Below are positions 10,814-22,964 of a stretch of DNA of 55,000 nt, one piece after another (position 1 is the first letter of the stretch; every line of letters starts with the position of its first letter). The stretch lies in assembly GCA_014529385.2 (NCBI GenBank), contig CM043952.1, positions 153,561,057 to 153,616,056 of the forward strand. Direction: 5' to 3'. The notes beneath the pieces were generated by a model that saw only the letters and a program-made list of their open reading frames with translations, had not been told where the DNA came from and did not search any database. Position numbers and translations under genes: made by a program. The stretch comes from Adiantum capillus-veneris. Lineage: Eukaryota > Streptophyta > Polypodiopsida > Polypodiales > Pteridaceae.

Positions 10814-13800
10814 TCATTCATGATCAGCAGCAGCAAAGAGAGATATGAGACTCGCCGCATCACAGGTCTCCTCATCCTTCACAGACATCACTCGCTCTTC
10901 AGAAAACTCATCTTGCTCCACCATCATCAACCTGGCATGATACAACTTAAGACGCAATCCATTTACCCTTGACGTATGTAAAATCCCATCCAGGTTAGCC
11001 AACTGATATGTACCATTCGGGAAACACTCCACTACCTTGAAAGGGCCTTCCCACTTAATTTGAAACTTCTTTTGGAAGGTGTTGTCCAGTTTGCTGTTGT
11101 AGCGCAAAACCAAGTCATGTTTCTTGATACCCTTACTTTTGACCTTTTCATTTATCTTTGCCAAAGCCTTATCTTGCATCTGCCCATAATGCTCCAATGC
11201 GCTCATCCTATCCAACTGGACCTCTTGTAACTGCAAGAGCCTCTCTTTGAATGCATCACTAGGCGGCCCAAGCAACTTCTCTAACATCTTGACCGCAGGC
11301 AACTCTACTTCCACAGGCAATAGTGCTTCCTTTCCATACACCAAATGAAATGGAGTAAACCCTGTACCTGTCTTCACCGAAGTACGGTAAGCCCATAATG
11401 CACTAGGCAATTCCAAATCCCAATTCTTTCCTTGGTGCTCTGTCACTTTAGAAAGAATTTGTACCAACTCACCATTGAATCTTTCATTCAAGCCATTACA
11501 CTGTGGGTAATAAGGAGTGGTATGTTGGTGCTTAATCTTCATCTTTGTGCATAAGAAGTCTAGCAGTTTAGCTCTAAATCCTGGCCCCTTATCTGAAAGT
11601 AGCTCTAATGGCACCCCAAACTTGCAACATATTTCATCATACACAAATTTTGCCACATCCTTTGCAGTGATCTGTTTTACTGCTATAGCCTCTGCCCATC
11701 TAGAAAGATAGTCCACTGCCGTCAAAATATAGCTTTTGCCCCTACTTGTGATAGGTAACGGGCCTATTGCATCAATTCCCCACTTTTCAAACACATCAAA
11801 CGCCATAATGGTTTTTCGTAGCTCTGGCTTCAACACTCTCTTCCCAAATGCTTGACACCTATTGCAAGACCTACACCAATGGTGAACATCCTTGTGCAAA
11901 CTAGGCCATACATACCCCTCTTGCAAAATCTTATGCAAGGTGATCTTTAGAGCAAAATGGCCACCACATTCGCCTTCATGATTCTCTTCCAACACTCTGT
12001 AAAGCTCCTCCCGCCAAGGTACACGTCTCAACACGAGATCAGCCCCTTTCATGTATAAGACATCACCAATCAATTTGTACCTGTATGCTCTACGCACAAA
12101 GCCATACTTCTTAGACTTCTGAATCTCCTTTGGAATGATTCCTGTTAGCAAAAACTCCTCTTCTTGAGCCAAACTTTCCCGGCCATGATCAAGAGGTAAA
12201 TTGGTCCTCAACACAAATAGCTCCCCAATCATGCCTTGAGCTGCTTCATGTGCCTCTCCATTTAGAGCACGTTCAATGTGTCTGATGCTCCATGCTTCAA
12301 ACTTTTTTAACAGGCCTTTAATTCTGAAGCACATTTCCTTCAATGAGGTGTTCTTGCTCTTCCACACACCCAGCACTTGCTTCACCACTAACAAGGCATC
12401 ACCTTTTATGCTCAACCTTCAAACCCCATGCTTCAAACAAATGTGTAATCCGGCTTCCAATGTAGCATATTCAGCCTCATTGTTACTATGCGCATCCAAT
12501 TTGAACCCTCTCTTGCATACTAGCTTCCCCTCTGGATCATAAAGTGCTATACCCCCTGAAGCTGCATCGTGGCTCTTTCTGTATGAACCATCAAAGAACA
12601 ACACATGTGCATTGCTGATCTGTGGCACTTCTTCAACTACCTTTCTCACCACCTCTTCCTTAACAATAAGGGGATTCTCCTTGTAGGTCAACAAATCAGC
12701 TAGGGTAGCCCTTGTACTATCTTCCACTAGAAAAGAGAACTCAAACTCTTGCAGCTCAATTACCCATTTCTTCACCACATTTGACATGTTAGTACCATTA
12801 ATTAACTGTGGCAAAAAGGCATAACTTGTCAAGAAAACAAAAGGCCGTGGTAGCAAGTAATGACGAAATCGTCGACAAGCAAATATTACACTGGCCATCA
12901 CTAGCTCTACTTCCGATAACTTTCTCTCCGCTACCAACTTCACGCGGCTTGCACAATACACTGGCCTCATATAATGGCTGCCCTTCCCCTTTTGCAATAA
13001 CATGGCTCCAATGGCATCATCCCCTACTGATGGATTTACATAAAAAACTTTCTCCCAATCAGGAGCCTGCATGGCTGACAACCCCCCTAACACCTCTTTC
13101 ACCTCTTGAAACACTTCTTCACACTTGTCATCCAATTGCAATGGATCATGCTTTTGCCACTTGCTGTAATGGATAAAGAAGCTGCGAAGACAATGGAATA
13201 AACCGTGCCATGTACTTCACTTTGTGTATAAAGGTTGCCAATTGCTTCGTACTCATAGGTGATGGAAGAAGAATAATAGACATAACCTTGTCTAGATCAG
13301 CCTCAATGCCATTTTCTGACACCATATGGCCCAATAACTTCACCCTTGGCTGTGCTAGATGACATTTCTTTGGATTTAGTTGTCCTCTACATTCATCATA
13401 TCGAGCCAATACCATCTGCAGCTTCTCATGGTGATCAGCCCTACTGCTATAGACACAGAAGTCATCCATAAAAGCTTTAACACAACTACCAATGAATGGT
13501 TCCAACACCCAATTTGCTCTCTCTTGATAGAAGGAAGGTCCATTTGACAACCCAAATGGCAATACTGTGTAGCAATAGCAGCCCCATGGCGTAATAAAAG
13601 TTGTCTTTGTGCGGTCTTTAAGAGCAATCTTCAATTGAAAATGGCCTGAAAAACCATCACACACACTGTACCTCTCATAACCTGCCACTGAATCCAAGAT
13701 CTGATCAATGAATGGAAGAGGATATGGGTTCTTCTTAGTGGCTGCATTTAAGGGTTTAAAATCTACACAAATCCTCCACTTCCCATCCTTCTTTGAATTG

Positions 13801-16166
13801 ACTACTACTGGACTCACCCATTATGTGGTCTCCACTGGAACTATGAACCCTGCCTTCAATAACTTGTCCACCTCTACCCGCAAGGCTTCCATTTGCTCTT
13901 GACCCATCCTTCTTAGCCTTTGTCGCACTGGCTTAGCACCTTCTTTCAGCTCTATATGCATCTCTTCACCCTTGAACCCTCTGATCTCTTCATATGAAGT
14001 AATGAACAAATCAGGAAAACTAGCGAGCATATGCAAATATATATCCTTCTCCATAGCTGAGAGGTCTCCACTAATCATTTGCGTGATTAATTCCTGCTTC
14101 TTTGACAACTCAACGTTGGTTTGCATCAGCCCTTCAATCACGTCATAAGGCCCTTCACTTTCATCTTCAACTTCATTCGCAAATGCGACTAAACCAATCT
14201 CCTGGATTTCTTTGTCCATCAAAAGAAATGCAACATCAGCATCCTCATCACTGCTGGTAGTGCTATCACTATCCTCGTCTGTCACCGTGGAAGAGTCTTC
14301 ATCACTAGACTCATCCTCATCTTCATAAAGCTCCTCTAATCGTTTCCTTGTGTCCATATTATAAAGCTTCTTGGTACCTGTCTTTCCATAGAGGCTAATC
14401 GTACCATGTCGCCAATCTTGAACGGCTCCCACTGCACGTAACCATGGTCTACCCAGTATAATAGGATATGCTCCCAACCCTGCTGGCATCACATGAAAAT
14501 CAACCACTGCCTTTGCATCATATGCCTCCACTTCTAAGCTCTTTGCAACACCCAAGCATTTTACTTTTTGATGGTTTGCCAATGTGATCCGAAAACCTGA
14601 CACCCCAGCCACTGTGAGACCCATCTTCTCAACGCATGAGTGTGTTATGACGCATATTTGGGCTCCGCCATCCACATAACCTTGTCCCAAATTTTTCCTT
14701 TTATGCCACACATCTACTATTGGACAAATGTCTGGTAGCTCGTCCATTGCCAACACCTTCACTGAACCTCTCTCTGGCTCTTTCTCCATTGGGTTAACCA
14801 TCCTCTTCCACTGTCGCTTTAGTTTAGGCACCATCTCTATAAGCTTCCCAAAAGTAACATCTGCCTTCCTGCTCGTCAGATCCTCCCTCAAGTCATAGCT
14901 TAATTGCCCATCCCCTAGTGGAAAATCTGAAACATGAAACTTTCGACGAGCTCTCCTTTTCCTCTTGGCCTTGACATCCTCGCCTTCATGGCTCTTTCCT
15001 TTCTTCTTACTAGGACCTGGGGCACTTCTTCCTTCCTTTTCCTCTATGGTCCTCTTCCCAATAGGCATCACTAATGTATCCTCTAGCTTTGATGCCTTCT
15101 CCAAGGTGACTACACTTAGCACTTTTGTCTTTCCCTTTTCCTCCTGGGTCAGTCCACTGGTTCCTTCGTCTCCCTTAATTTCGATGCCATAATCATTTGA
15201 CCTAGTTAGCACCTGTCTTGGCAATGGATACATGTCTCCCCCCATCCTTGGTGGCTTATCACATTGCGGGCTGATGTGACCCAACTCTCCACAATTATAA
15301 CATGTGGGCGTCTGCCTCCAAAACCTACCATTGCTTTGTCCAACACCATTCCTAGGCCTTTCTTCACCTCCTTGCTGATTTGCAAACCTCCCTCGACCTC
15401 GATTATTTCCCACTTGACCTAGCATGTTTAGGCTGAGATTCTTCATCAAATCTACCATTTGCCTCATGTCTTGCCTTAGCCCATCATCTTGCACTGCTGT
15501 AGTGACCACTGTTGGCATAACCTGAGTAGTAACAGGAACCACTGGTTCATGATGAACCCCTGACATGCGCCCTTGTAAAGACTCTATAGGCTGAAATTCA
15601 GACCTCATTGGCAAAGACTCCACCCCTAACTGGCTCATTTTCCTCAGCTTCCACTCTTTGTTCCTTGCTACCTCTAGTGCATCTTCATATGTCCTAGGCT
15701 TCTTTAGCTCCACTCTCCAACGTATATTCTCCCAAAGACCAGCTAAGAACTTTTCCTTCTTCATCATGTCAGGCGGGGGTACCTGTGGTGCTAAAGCCTT
15801 GCACATTCGCTCCCATGCCAATGAAAACTTACGTATGTACGCATCTACTGGCTCACCTTCCTTCTGCACCAAACCTTGTACTTCTTGCCACACTTTGTCA
15901 GGATCTTCTATCTTCACAAACTCCACTTCCAATCCATGCCTTAGATTGTCCCAACTCAACCTTACAGGTGGATCAGCCACACGCAACTCCTCTTCAAATG
16001 CTTTAGACCAAACTCGTACGTCACTCTTCAAACAAATTTGGAGAAGGCGTAACATCTGCGCAGGGTCATGAATCTGGTTGCTAATGCAGGCAACCTCCAT
16101 CTTTTCCAAAAATTCTTCCACATCTTCATCACTTCTTCCATGAAACTCGGGATAAGAGAAAGCCAT
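10814..16166 (-). pseudogene. Gag-Pol polyprotein of a Tat-like Ty3/gypsy element
   Basis: The likely start is the Met at 16166 (MAFSYPEFHG), 19 codons inside an open frame that begins at 16223. In order: Gag; a CCHC knuckle (CYNCGELGHISPQC, about 15260-15300); retropepsin with VDGGAQ in place of DS/TGA and ILGRPWL; RT with FMDD near 13460; a first RNase H with degraded motifs; a second, archaeal-like RNase H (FFDGSYR...NNEAEY, 12450-12600) of the kind that marks the Tat lineage; then integrase with HH-CC finger, D (GIDAIG), D (LSDKGP) and E (LNERFN). Defects are a TAA at 13821-13823 between protease and RT, a one-base frameshift near 13150, and a TGA at 12419-12421 inside the second RNase H. 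All else is open, so the damage is recent. Confidence 0.93.
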
Positions 16167-16223
16167 GGCTACCCAAATTATGATGCTTTGAGAACCCCTT
16201 CGAACACACGTGCAAGGACCCAA

Positions 16224-17221
16224 AACTTTTCACTACCCAATCCCCAGAAACTTCAATGGAGCTCAACTTTAGATAAGGACAAAAACATGCACATCAAATG
16301 AGTTTTCATAGTTAATCATCGGAATGACAACAGGCAAAGGACATTCCAGGATCTCTCTCAATCTTCTTGGCCCAAACATAAAGACTATGCGCTGCTGGAA
16401 AAAGATCTTCCTGGACACATGAACATTAATCTGAATTCTTTGAGTTAAATGAAAAGGAGTGAACTGAGGGCCATTTTGATCATCCATTAAAGACAACCAT
16501 GAAGCTCCCAAGAAGGCACACCTGACTCAACCTCTGATTTTGCCAAAATTTCAGCAGCATAACAGCATAAATGGCTCAAAATACCAAAAAACTAGCCATC
16601 ATAACTTGGGAAAATTTCGACAGAGTCTCCCCAGAAGTAGAGCAGTAGAAACCCAAAATATAGACTGTCTATGTATGCATAAACTGTCAACAATAGAACC
16701 CAAGCATCAAGTAGGACTCACTAGTACATAGCCTATGGCGAGGTCACAAAAAGGGTGCTCCAGCTACCTGTATCACCGAAAGAATCTCTACATTTGAGAA
16801 TCCCCCAGCTCAATAAAAACCTCACGCTATCGACCCTCACACGAAGGCTAATGCAAATCGCGTATAGTCAAGTCTCAGAAATGACTATCTTCCAGACCAA
16901 GTCTCCGAAATGGCTGGGACTGCCAAATACAACCAAGTATGGCTCCACAAATGCGTACAATGGCAGTTTCCACAAGTAACGTACAATCCAGCAGACAATG
17001 CGCTCAAATAGGCGCCAAGTGATGCATATCCACAACAACTGCAAGTGACATCACTGCTAGTATATCACTGTACTCCAGCTACCTGTACCTGTGTGAATCA
17101 CCTATACCTGTAACTTGTAACCTGTAACCTGTAATCTGCAACCTGTAATCCCGAAGCTCGAAGCTCGAAGCTCGAAGCAGAAGGTACTCGAAGAAGATCC
17201 TCCGTGGGGGCGCCAAAAGAA
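16224..17221 (-). other. 5' leader of Tat-like gypsy with short tandem repeats and primer-binding site
   Basis: This is the untranslated leader between the 5' LTR and gag. The putative primer-binding site is the complement of 17199-17215 (TGGCGCCCCCACGG on the - strand), 6 bases inside the LTR; I do not assign the tRNA. Next to it are two short tandem arrays: a roughly 10-bp cctgtaa-type array at about 17103-17150, and four copies of a 9-bp gaagctcgaag-type unit at about 17153-17180. No gene is seen. Confidence 0.7.
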
Positions 17222-18359
17222 TGTGAGCGGGATGAAAACACACAGAGTGCCTCTATAACGACCCGACACACACTCTTGGGAAGATACACACACACACTAT
17301 GGGGCACCACTCGGCTTACACAACACACCTGGCCGAGACAGGGAACACACCTCTGGAGTAAGAGGAGAGAGACTCTCCACTTGCCCACTCCACACAGACA
17401 CACACACACACACACCCAAAAAACTCAGCTCAAAAGAGGATAATTTCTGATGTTTAGATACAAATGAGCTTGGGCCAACACCAATGGGGCAAACAGCTCA
17501 CACAATATGGGTAAAAGATACCAGATACAATCACAAACTAGAGCAGAAACTTCGCTCATAGGAGAAACTTACACAGAAAAACAGCAGGAAAAGAGTGAGG
17601 AATTTGGAAAAATGGACAGCACCATCGCGTCCGGAACGGCCCAAAACCCCAGTCTACAATGTCAAAGTGCTCAAATCCGACCTCGGATGAGCAGTTTACG
17701 GCCAAAACAGGCTCCAAAATGGGCAAAAACACACATGCGGCTGTTCCTCCTCTCTTCTCCACGTTTTTTCTAGTCTTCTCTCAGTTTTTTTAGTTCCCAC
17801 ACTTAGCTTTATTACTTGGGCACCCTTGGCCTTTTAGATGACCTCAAACGGACCCCGAACAGGCCAAAAACTGACCTCGCAGTGCATAATTGTCACCTTT
17901 TTGCATCATTCGCACACCTGGCACTCAGCTTTTTTCCAATAATGCATCTCACCACCACGTGAAGTGGCCCCAAAAAAAGGTCCTCATGATGACCTTTCTG
18001 CATAATTCTCACAAGCAAACACCCACGTCGTGTCCGTACTCATCCGCGTGCAAGTATTGACCCCGTTCGACCTCCTGACGCCACTAGATGCCATCTGACG
18101 CACCTGCTTACCTCATGTCGTCGGCCCGCGGATAGCTTCCTCGAGAAGTTTTACGCGCTACCAACTCCTCCTTATTGTAGAAAAACACAATGGTACTAGT
18201 AACGATGAAAATCGATGCACTATGTACATGGTGTCCTACCTGTACACATGTGGGCCCCACATAACCACCTGGCTCTGGAAAATGGGCAATCCTTTATTCC
18301 ATGCACCATGCATGTGTATGTACATATGCGCAATTCCTTGCTCCAAAAAACTCCTGACA
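17222..18359 (-). repeat. 5' LTR of Tat-like gypsy
   Basis: Partner of 9647-10785 with the same termini. It is followed on the right by acgt, the target duplication. Confidence 0.95.
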
Positions 18360-18363
18360 ACGT

Positions 18364-18791
18364 GTAGTTGCGAACCACATCAAAACTGATAATGCTTACA
18401 CTTAATTTAAAGAGCAAAGAGAGAGGAACACAATGCAAGTTTCATATTTGAAAACAAATTACCCAATCATTAGAAAAGTCAATTACATGTTGGAGTAGCT
18501 TCGTAGCTCAAGCGTACGTACAGCAGAGCTCTTTTCTTTTAAAGATAAGCCCCATTTCACATTAAGGTTATTTAAATTTATACCTAGGGCATTCTAAATT
18601 GCTAGTGGCCGGCTCACACGGACCTTTACAATTGTCATGATAGAATTATAGCTCAGGGAACTGACTGTTACTCTGGAATTAGGATTTACACAGAGTATCA
18701 CTACACTAGCTCGACAAAATAATAAACTACAAATGTGGTGTCCGGCTACATGTCCGACCAGTTGGGCGCCCGTTTGATCTGTCCTTAAACA
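18364..18791 (-). repeat. Left (3') LTR of large element, inner half
   Basis: Collinear with 28095-28524 of the right LTR, ending ccttaaaca against cctcaaaca there. Together with 9164-9646 it rebuilds one 911-bp LTR. Confidence 0.92.
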
Positions 18792-18804
18792 TTCCCCCCT
18801 TCCT
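18792..18804 (-). promoter_or_regulatory. Polypurine tract of large LTR element
   Basis: On the - strand AGGAAGGGGGGAA lies directly against the 3' LTR. A second, very similar tract (complement of about 18898-18909, ccccccttcctt) lies 100 bases further inside and could be a duplicate priming site or an old copy. Confidence 0.8.
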
Positions 18805-20325
18805 AATTCGTGTCTTCCCTTCTTGTCATAGGGTTGTCTTCAGCTTTGTCTTCAAGGTTGGTCTTCAACGTGGGAAGTTCTTTGTCGTTGATGATGCTCC
18901 CCCCTTCCTTGAGTAATTCATATCTCTCATGTTGTTGATACGTGATTTGATCTTTGATTTTTGAGGCAACTTTTCTTCTTGTTTTGCATTCGTCTCTTTG
19001 TTGCCAATCTTAGCCACCATAAAGATGGATGTTGAGCTGATCCTCTTTGGGGCGTGGACTTTATGATGGATTTGCTTTCCATGTCCACTGCAATTTGAGT
19101 TGTCTTCAATAGGTCACCAGAGTTGAAGCACTGTGTGAGCTACTTCTGATTGTTGTGGATAGCTCGCTTGCTGAATTTTTCATTGCTTGTCGTTGTAGGC
19201 CATTCTTTGACTTGCCATTGTTTGATGGAGCCTTGCTGTCGACCTTGGAGGAGATAAAAGATTCTCTTGATAATCATATGGAGACCTGCAATTTCTGCTC
19301 CAAGTCATTGTTGATTGATTTGGGTAGACATTTCCTTATTGTTGATGTAGAAGAATTATATACAAGAAGTCGATGATGAGGGTTTCTAGATTAGGGTCTT
19401 AAAACCTAGATGACCAAAGGGAAAAAACCCGGTGGGAAAAAAGTGCCTTTGGTATACGCTCTTATTGGGGTTGAGCAAATCCACTTGAAGTACCTATAAT
19501 GCAAGGTGAGTGCTTGGGAGAAACAAAGGAAGAGTGCCTAATGCAAATGCCAATTATGGGACACTCTATATGCTCATGAGAAATTTGTCGAACAAAAGCA
19601 TGTAGTGTAAGAGATGGAGTTGATGGGTGCTACAAGGAAAAAATGTAGCATGTGTGACATCAACAAACATCTCAATAGCTTCCACGTTTCCAAGAAGGGT
19701 TTTTGATGTAGAAGCTTGTCCACTCATACCTCAATGTGTTGAGTGTGTGAGTGTCTTTTGGACTTTCTTCCTTCACTTACCACTTATACTACAATGACTT
19801 TGACTCTTATGCTCACCTAAACCAACAAGAGCGACACAACGTAATTATGCTCAACTCTTCCAGCTTGAGCAGTACCTAGAATAACTAAGACGCTTAGGCC
19901 ACATAGAATATTACTTGAAGCTTTGGGAGTAGAACCTTGCTCATTTAGTGGCTTAGCTGCCCGACTCTAACTTTTATGCCATGTATTTTTAATGGCGACT
20001 TGGACTTACCTATTTAAGGCCAGAAACCCAATTCCATAAGTTCTTGAAATTTAGGACTTTTCCATTGTGTTGGTCTTTGGATGCCACCATTTGTCGAGTA
20101 GGTTGGAAAATTTTGGCTCCTCTTGACTTGCTTGTCATATGGTCACACTGCTTTGTGAAACAAGTCCATCAGCTCTTGTAGAGACTGATGGAGCCTTTGC
20201 TTTATCTCCCATGAGAAGCGTTTGAATCTGTGTGTGGGTTCTTTGTGATTGAGTTTGCACGAACGATTTTGGAACCCATCTTGTTTTGGTCCCGGTGTGA
20301 CCGTCTTCTGTATTTGCCCCTTCTG
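18805..20325 (-). other. Interior of large LTR element without recognisable coding domain
   Basis: 1.5 kb between the accessory reading frame and the 3' polypurine tract. Reading frames are short and no RT, RNase H, integrase or envelope-like motif is seen on either strand. Because this is where pol would end in an autonomous element, its emptiness supports the non-autonomous interpretation. Confidence 0.6.
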
Positions 20326-21066
20326 CTAGATGACTTGATGGACACTAGGCTTCGACATCCATAACTGATTATTTCCATTGTAGAACCCTCGATTCTCTAG
20401 TTGATGACGAGGTATCAATCTGTAGATTGTAGTAGCCTTGGTTGCAATTGGCTTTTGTTGGCTATTGGTTATCATTGCTTGCCTTTGGGTAGAAGCTTGT
20501 GCTGCATGATTTCTCTTGGTTGTTCCAGATGGAGCTACAATTTTTGGTAGCCATATTTGTATGTTACCGTCATAAAATCCTTGTGCTTCGAGTAGCTTAA
20601 CTGGAATCATTCACTGATTCACCTGTTTGCATTGGGTAATTTGACTATTGCTTGACTTTGGTGCCCAAACTTGTCGCATTGTTTGCTTCTTTGATCTTCT
20701 CTTTTGACGCCTTCTACTGTTGTTCTTTCTCCTGCTTGAGTTGTTTACCTTGTTTTGATAGTACGTCTTGTTCTTTGTAGAACTCGCTGGTCGAGGTGGG
20801 TAGGTCCAGGTTATTACTTTAGGCTTTTTTGCCCAAACATTAGCGTTTCCTTGGAAGTAGCCTTGAGCAGTGATTGAATCATTTGATGCTACCCACCCTG
20901 TCACTTTTTGTTGTTGTGGTTGAACTTGAGCTTCATGTATCCAAACTGGGTCTTTGGCTTTGATTTTCACTTTGGATAGCAACACTTGGTTGACTCTCTT
21001 CCGTTTCTTCCTAATGCTTTGATGTGATGGAAAATTTGGTTGATAAACTTTTTGTTCAGTTTCCAT
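20326..21066 (-). pseudogene. Accessory protein of large LTR element with repeated GFY-GN-W motif
   Basis: Two open stretches in the same frame (21066-20611 and 20610-20326) are separated by one stop. The protein is Lys/Arg/Gln-rich with a strongly basic patch (SSRRKNNSRRRQKRRSKK). A short motif recurs three times: AQGYFQGNANVWAKKPK, AQGFYDGNIQIWLPK and NRGFYNGNNQLWMSKP, i.e. G(F/Y)(Y/F)xGNxxxWxxK. A VWxP/I-like half motif occurs elsewhere (DPVWIHEAQ, RQVWAPKSS). I recognise no family. The position downstream of protease, where pol would be, suggests an element-specific nucleic-acid-binding product. That is an inference from the basic composition only. Confidence 0.5.
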
Positions 21067-21203
21067 TGCATTGTCGATGGTTTTGCTCTTGATGTAGAGG
21101 CTTCGCGGGAAGTTTGATAGAGGCTCGTTGAAGGTAAAGTCATCTTGTGAGGTTAATATACTTCAATTTTTACCTTAGCTTTATCTTTTTTTGCAATTCT
21201 TGG

Positions 21204-22922
21204 TTACTCCTTTTTTGCATTGACGTGATGTGCTTTTGGGATTTTTGATGGTGTTGTTGCTAAAGATTTTCCTTGTGGTTGAAAGAAGATGTTCCTCCAG
21301 CTTTCTGTCAAGGCTAGACTCTCCTTGGTATAATGGGATTCAATTATGTGGAAAGTATCTTTATATTCCCCGGTACTCAATTTGAGTATGGCTTCTGCCA
21401 TGCCAAAGCTAGGAATTGGCATTTTTGAGCTTGTGTACACGATCTCCTTTAGCTCGGTGATTGGAAGCTTTTCCATCATGATCCACGTTCCATAATTCAT
21501 TAGATTCTTTGTTGCATCTGGATCTATCACAGCTGAGCATGTGATTTTGAGGCCTATTTCTCTGTATATGCTAAATTTGATCATCGTAGGAGACAATCGA
21601 TCTTCGCCCTTATCCTTGTTCTTCTTTTGATCTTGCATTTGTTGAAAATTTGTCATTGAACTTGGAAAATTTTTTCCTTCATCTACTTTCATTTGCACTT
21701 TTTTTGGAGTGGACTTCTTTGAAACAGCTTTTGTTGATTCTTCAGGTATGTCAATGATGACATATTCTTGTGGTTGCTTGGCTTCCTTCGTTTTCAATTT
21801 TGCCTCATGCTCTAGGATGTAGCTATCTGTCTCACCTTTTCTGCTTTCACACTCACAAACCTTGTTAGCTTCCTTCAACACCTTTATTGTAAATAAGGGA
21901 GTTATATCATAGCCATCTTCATCACAAAATTTGGTGTATGTCACCTCATTTACGCAAACATCCAGAGTTGCCAGTATTTGATCCCATCCTAAAGGCTCAA
22001 ATAACGCGTTTGGAAATGGCTGTGGTACATATGCCTCGTCATGTACTGACCTATCATTAATACAATCCTCTTTCTTCAGGCTGCCACCCTCAGAAGCTTC
22101 ACACCTCCAATTGTGAGCTTTGTTTTGCATCCAAGCAGGTATTTCTCCTTCTTGGTCAGTTGTGGAGTTTAATTCTTCCCCCGGGGTTCTCTCTACATCT
22201 CTATAGCTATGATCCGTGACATCCTTGTGTCTCAAGTAGATATAGTCATAGCCCCAATCTTGTACCATTTTGAGCTGACACATGAATGGTCTGCCCAATA
22301 AGATATCAGAGTTACCACTCTTGTCAAGATTCATTATGGCAAAGGCGTGCTCATACTCTATGCCACACGAGGATACAATGATTTGTTCTAATATTCCTAT
22401 CGGTTTCTCCAGGTATCCATCTGCCAATTGTAGTTTTGTTCGAGTTTTTGTAAGAGCAAGATTTCCCCATTTTTTCCATATTTCTTTGGTTGCAATGGCA
22501 ATTCTTGCCCCACTATCTAATATAGCAACCGTCTTTATGCCTTTGTACTCAAGTGGTAAGGTGGTGTTTCCTTCTTCTCCTTCACAGTAGTCACCCACCT
22601 TATTTACTGGTACTGGCTTTGTTTCTGGATTCTTAGGCAAGGTGTCATCCATGTTTTTGTCCACAAGTTGGTCATGTGAAAGAATTTTCAACCCCATCTT
22701 TTCCAGGTTTTTGCCCATTTGGCCCCATAGATGCGGTCTAATTTTTAGTAGCTCTGAGAGATAAAGTGTGCATTGTATAGAAGAAGACATCAATTCATGC
22801 AAGCTCTTGGTATCCATCATTTTTGGTGTGGATTTCCACTGAGAAGGCACCATTTTAACCTCCGATTTTGTTTCAAGTTCTTCTATGAAAGATGGAAAAG
22901 TCTTCAGATCCGACATCCCCAT
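21204..22922 (-). CDS. Retropepsin-like protein of large LTR element (572 codons, open)
   Basis: A 572-codon frame without stops. Around residues 125-245 it has a retropepsin fold signature: VAILDSGARIAIAT (catalytic DSGA), then LQLADGYLEKPIG, then DILLGRPFMCQLKMVQDWG, the ILGRPWL-type flap-distal motif. A second, weaker retropepsin-like pattern lies near residues 455-545: CSAVIDPDATKNLMNYG (DPDA in place of DSGA), then MPIPSFGMAEAILKLSTGEY. The linker is charged and low in complexity. This is the longest open frame of the element and sits after the zinc-knuckle Gag part, as expected for Gag-PR. The second domain may be an inactive structural copy. Whether it was expressed as a fusion with upstream gag cannot be seen because the frames between are broken. 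Confidence 0.75.
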   Translation of the reverse strand: MGMSDLKTFPSFIEELETKSEVKMVPSQWKSTPKMMDTKSLHELMSSSIQCTLYLSELLKIRPHLWGQMGKNLEKMGLKILSHDQLVDKNMDDTLPKNPETKPVPVNKVGDYCEGEEGNTTLPLEYKGIKTVAILDSGARIAIATKEIWKKWGNLALTKTRTKLQLADGYLEKPIGILEQIIVSSCGIEYEHAFAIMNLDKSGNSDILLGRPFMCQLKMVQDWGYDYIYLRHKDVTDHSYRDVERTPGEELNSTTDQEGEIPAWMQNKAHNWRCEASEGGSLKKEDCINDRSVHDEAYVPQPFPNALFEPLGWDQILATLDVCVNEVTYTKFCDEDGYDITPLFTIKVLKEANKVCECESRKGETDSYILEHEAKLKTKEAKQPQEYVIIDIPEESTKAVSKKSTPKKVQMKVDEGKNFPSSMTNFQQMQDQKKNKDKGEDRLSPTMIKFSIYREIGLKITCSAVIDPDATKNLMNYGTWIMMEKLPITELKEIVYTSSKMPIPSFGMAEAILKLSTGEYKDTFHIIESHYTKESLALTESWRNIFFQPQGKSLATTPSKIPKAHHVNAKKE

Positions 22923-22964
22923 ATAAAGATCTTATATCCCCTGGGAAAAAATTGTGATTCATGT

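Larger units (their letters stand above)
9647..18359 (-). mobile_element. Tat-like Ty3/gypsy element, complete with both LTRs
   Basis: An 8.7-kb element on the - strand with LTRs at 9647-10785 (1139 bp) and 17222-18359 (1138 bp), both ending TGTGAGCGGG/TCCTGACA in + orientation. The flanking direct repeat is acgt (9643-9646, 18360-18363). The LTRs show only about a dozen differences by eye, so the insertion is recent. It sits in the left LTR of the 9164-28524 element. The coding region (10814-16166) has two in-frame stops and one frameshift. Confidence 0.95.

Noticed and set aside
12808-13176. 122-codon plus-strand frame
   Set aside because: Antisense to the RT/RNase H part of the gypsy polyprotein.
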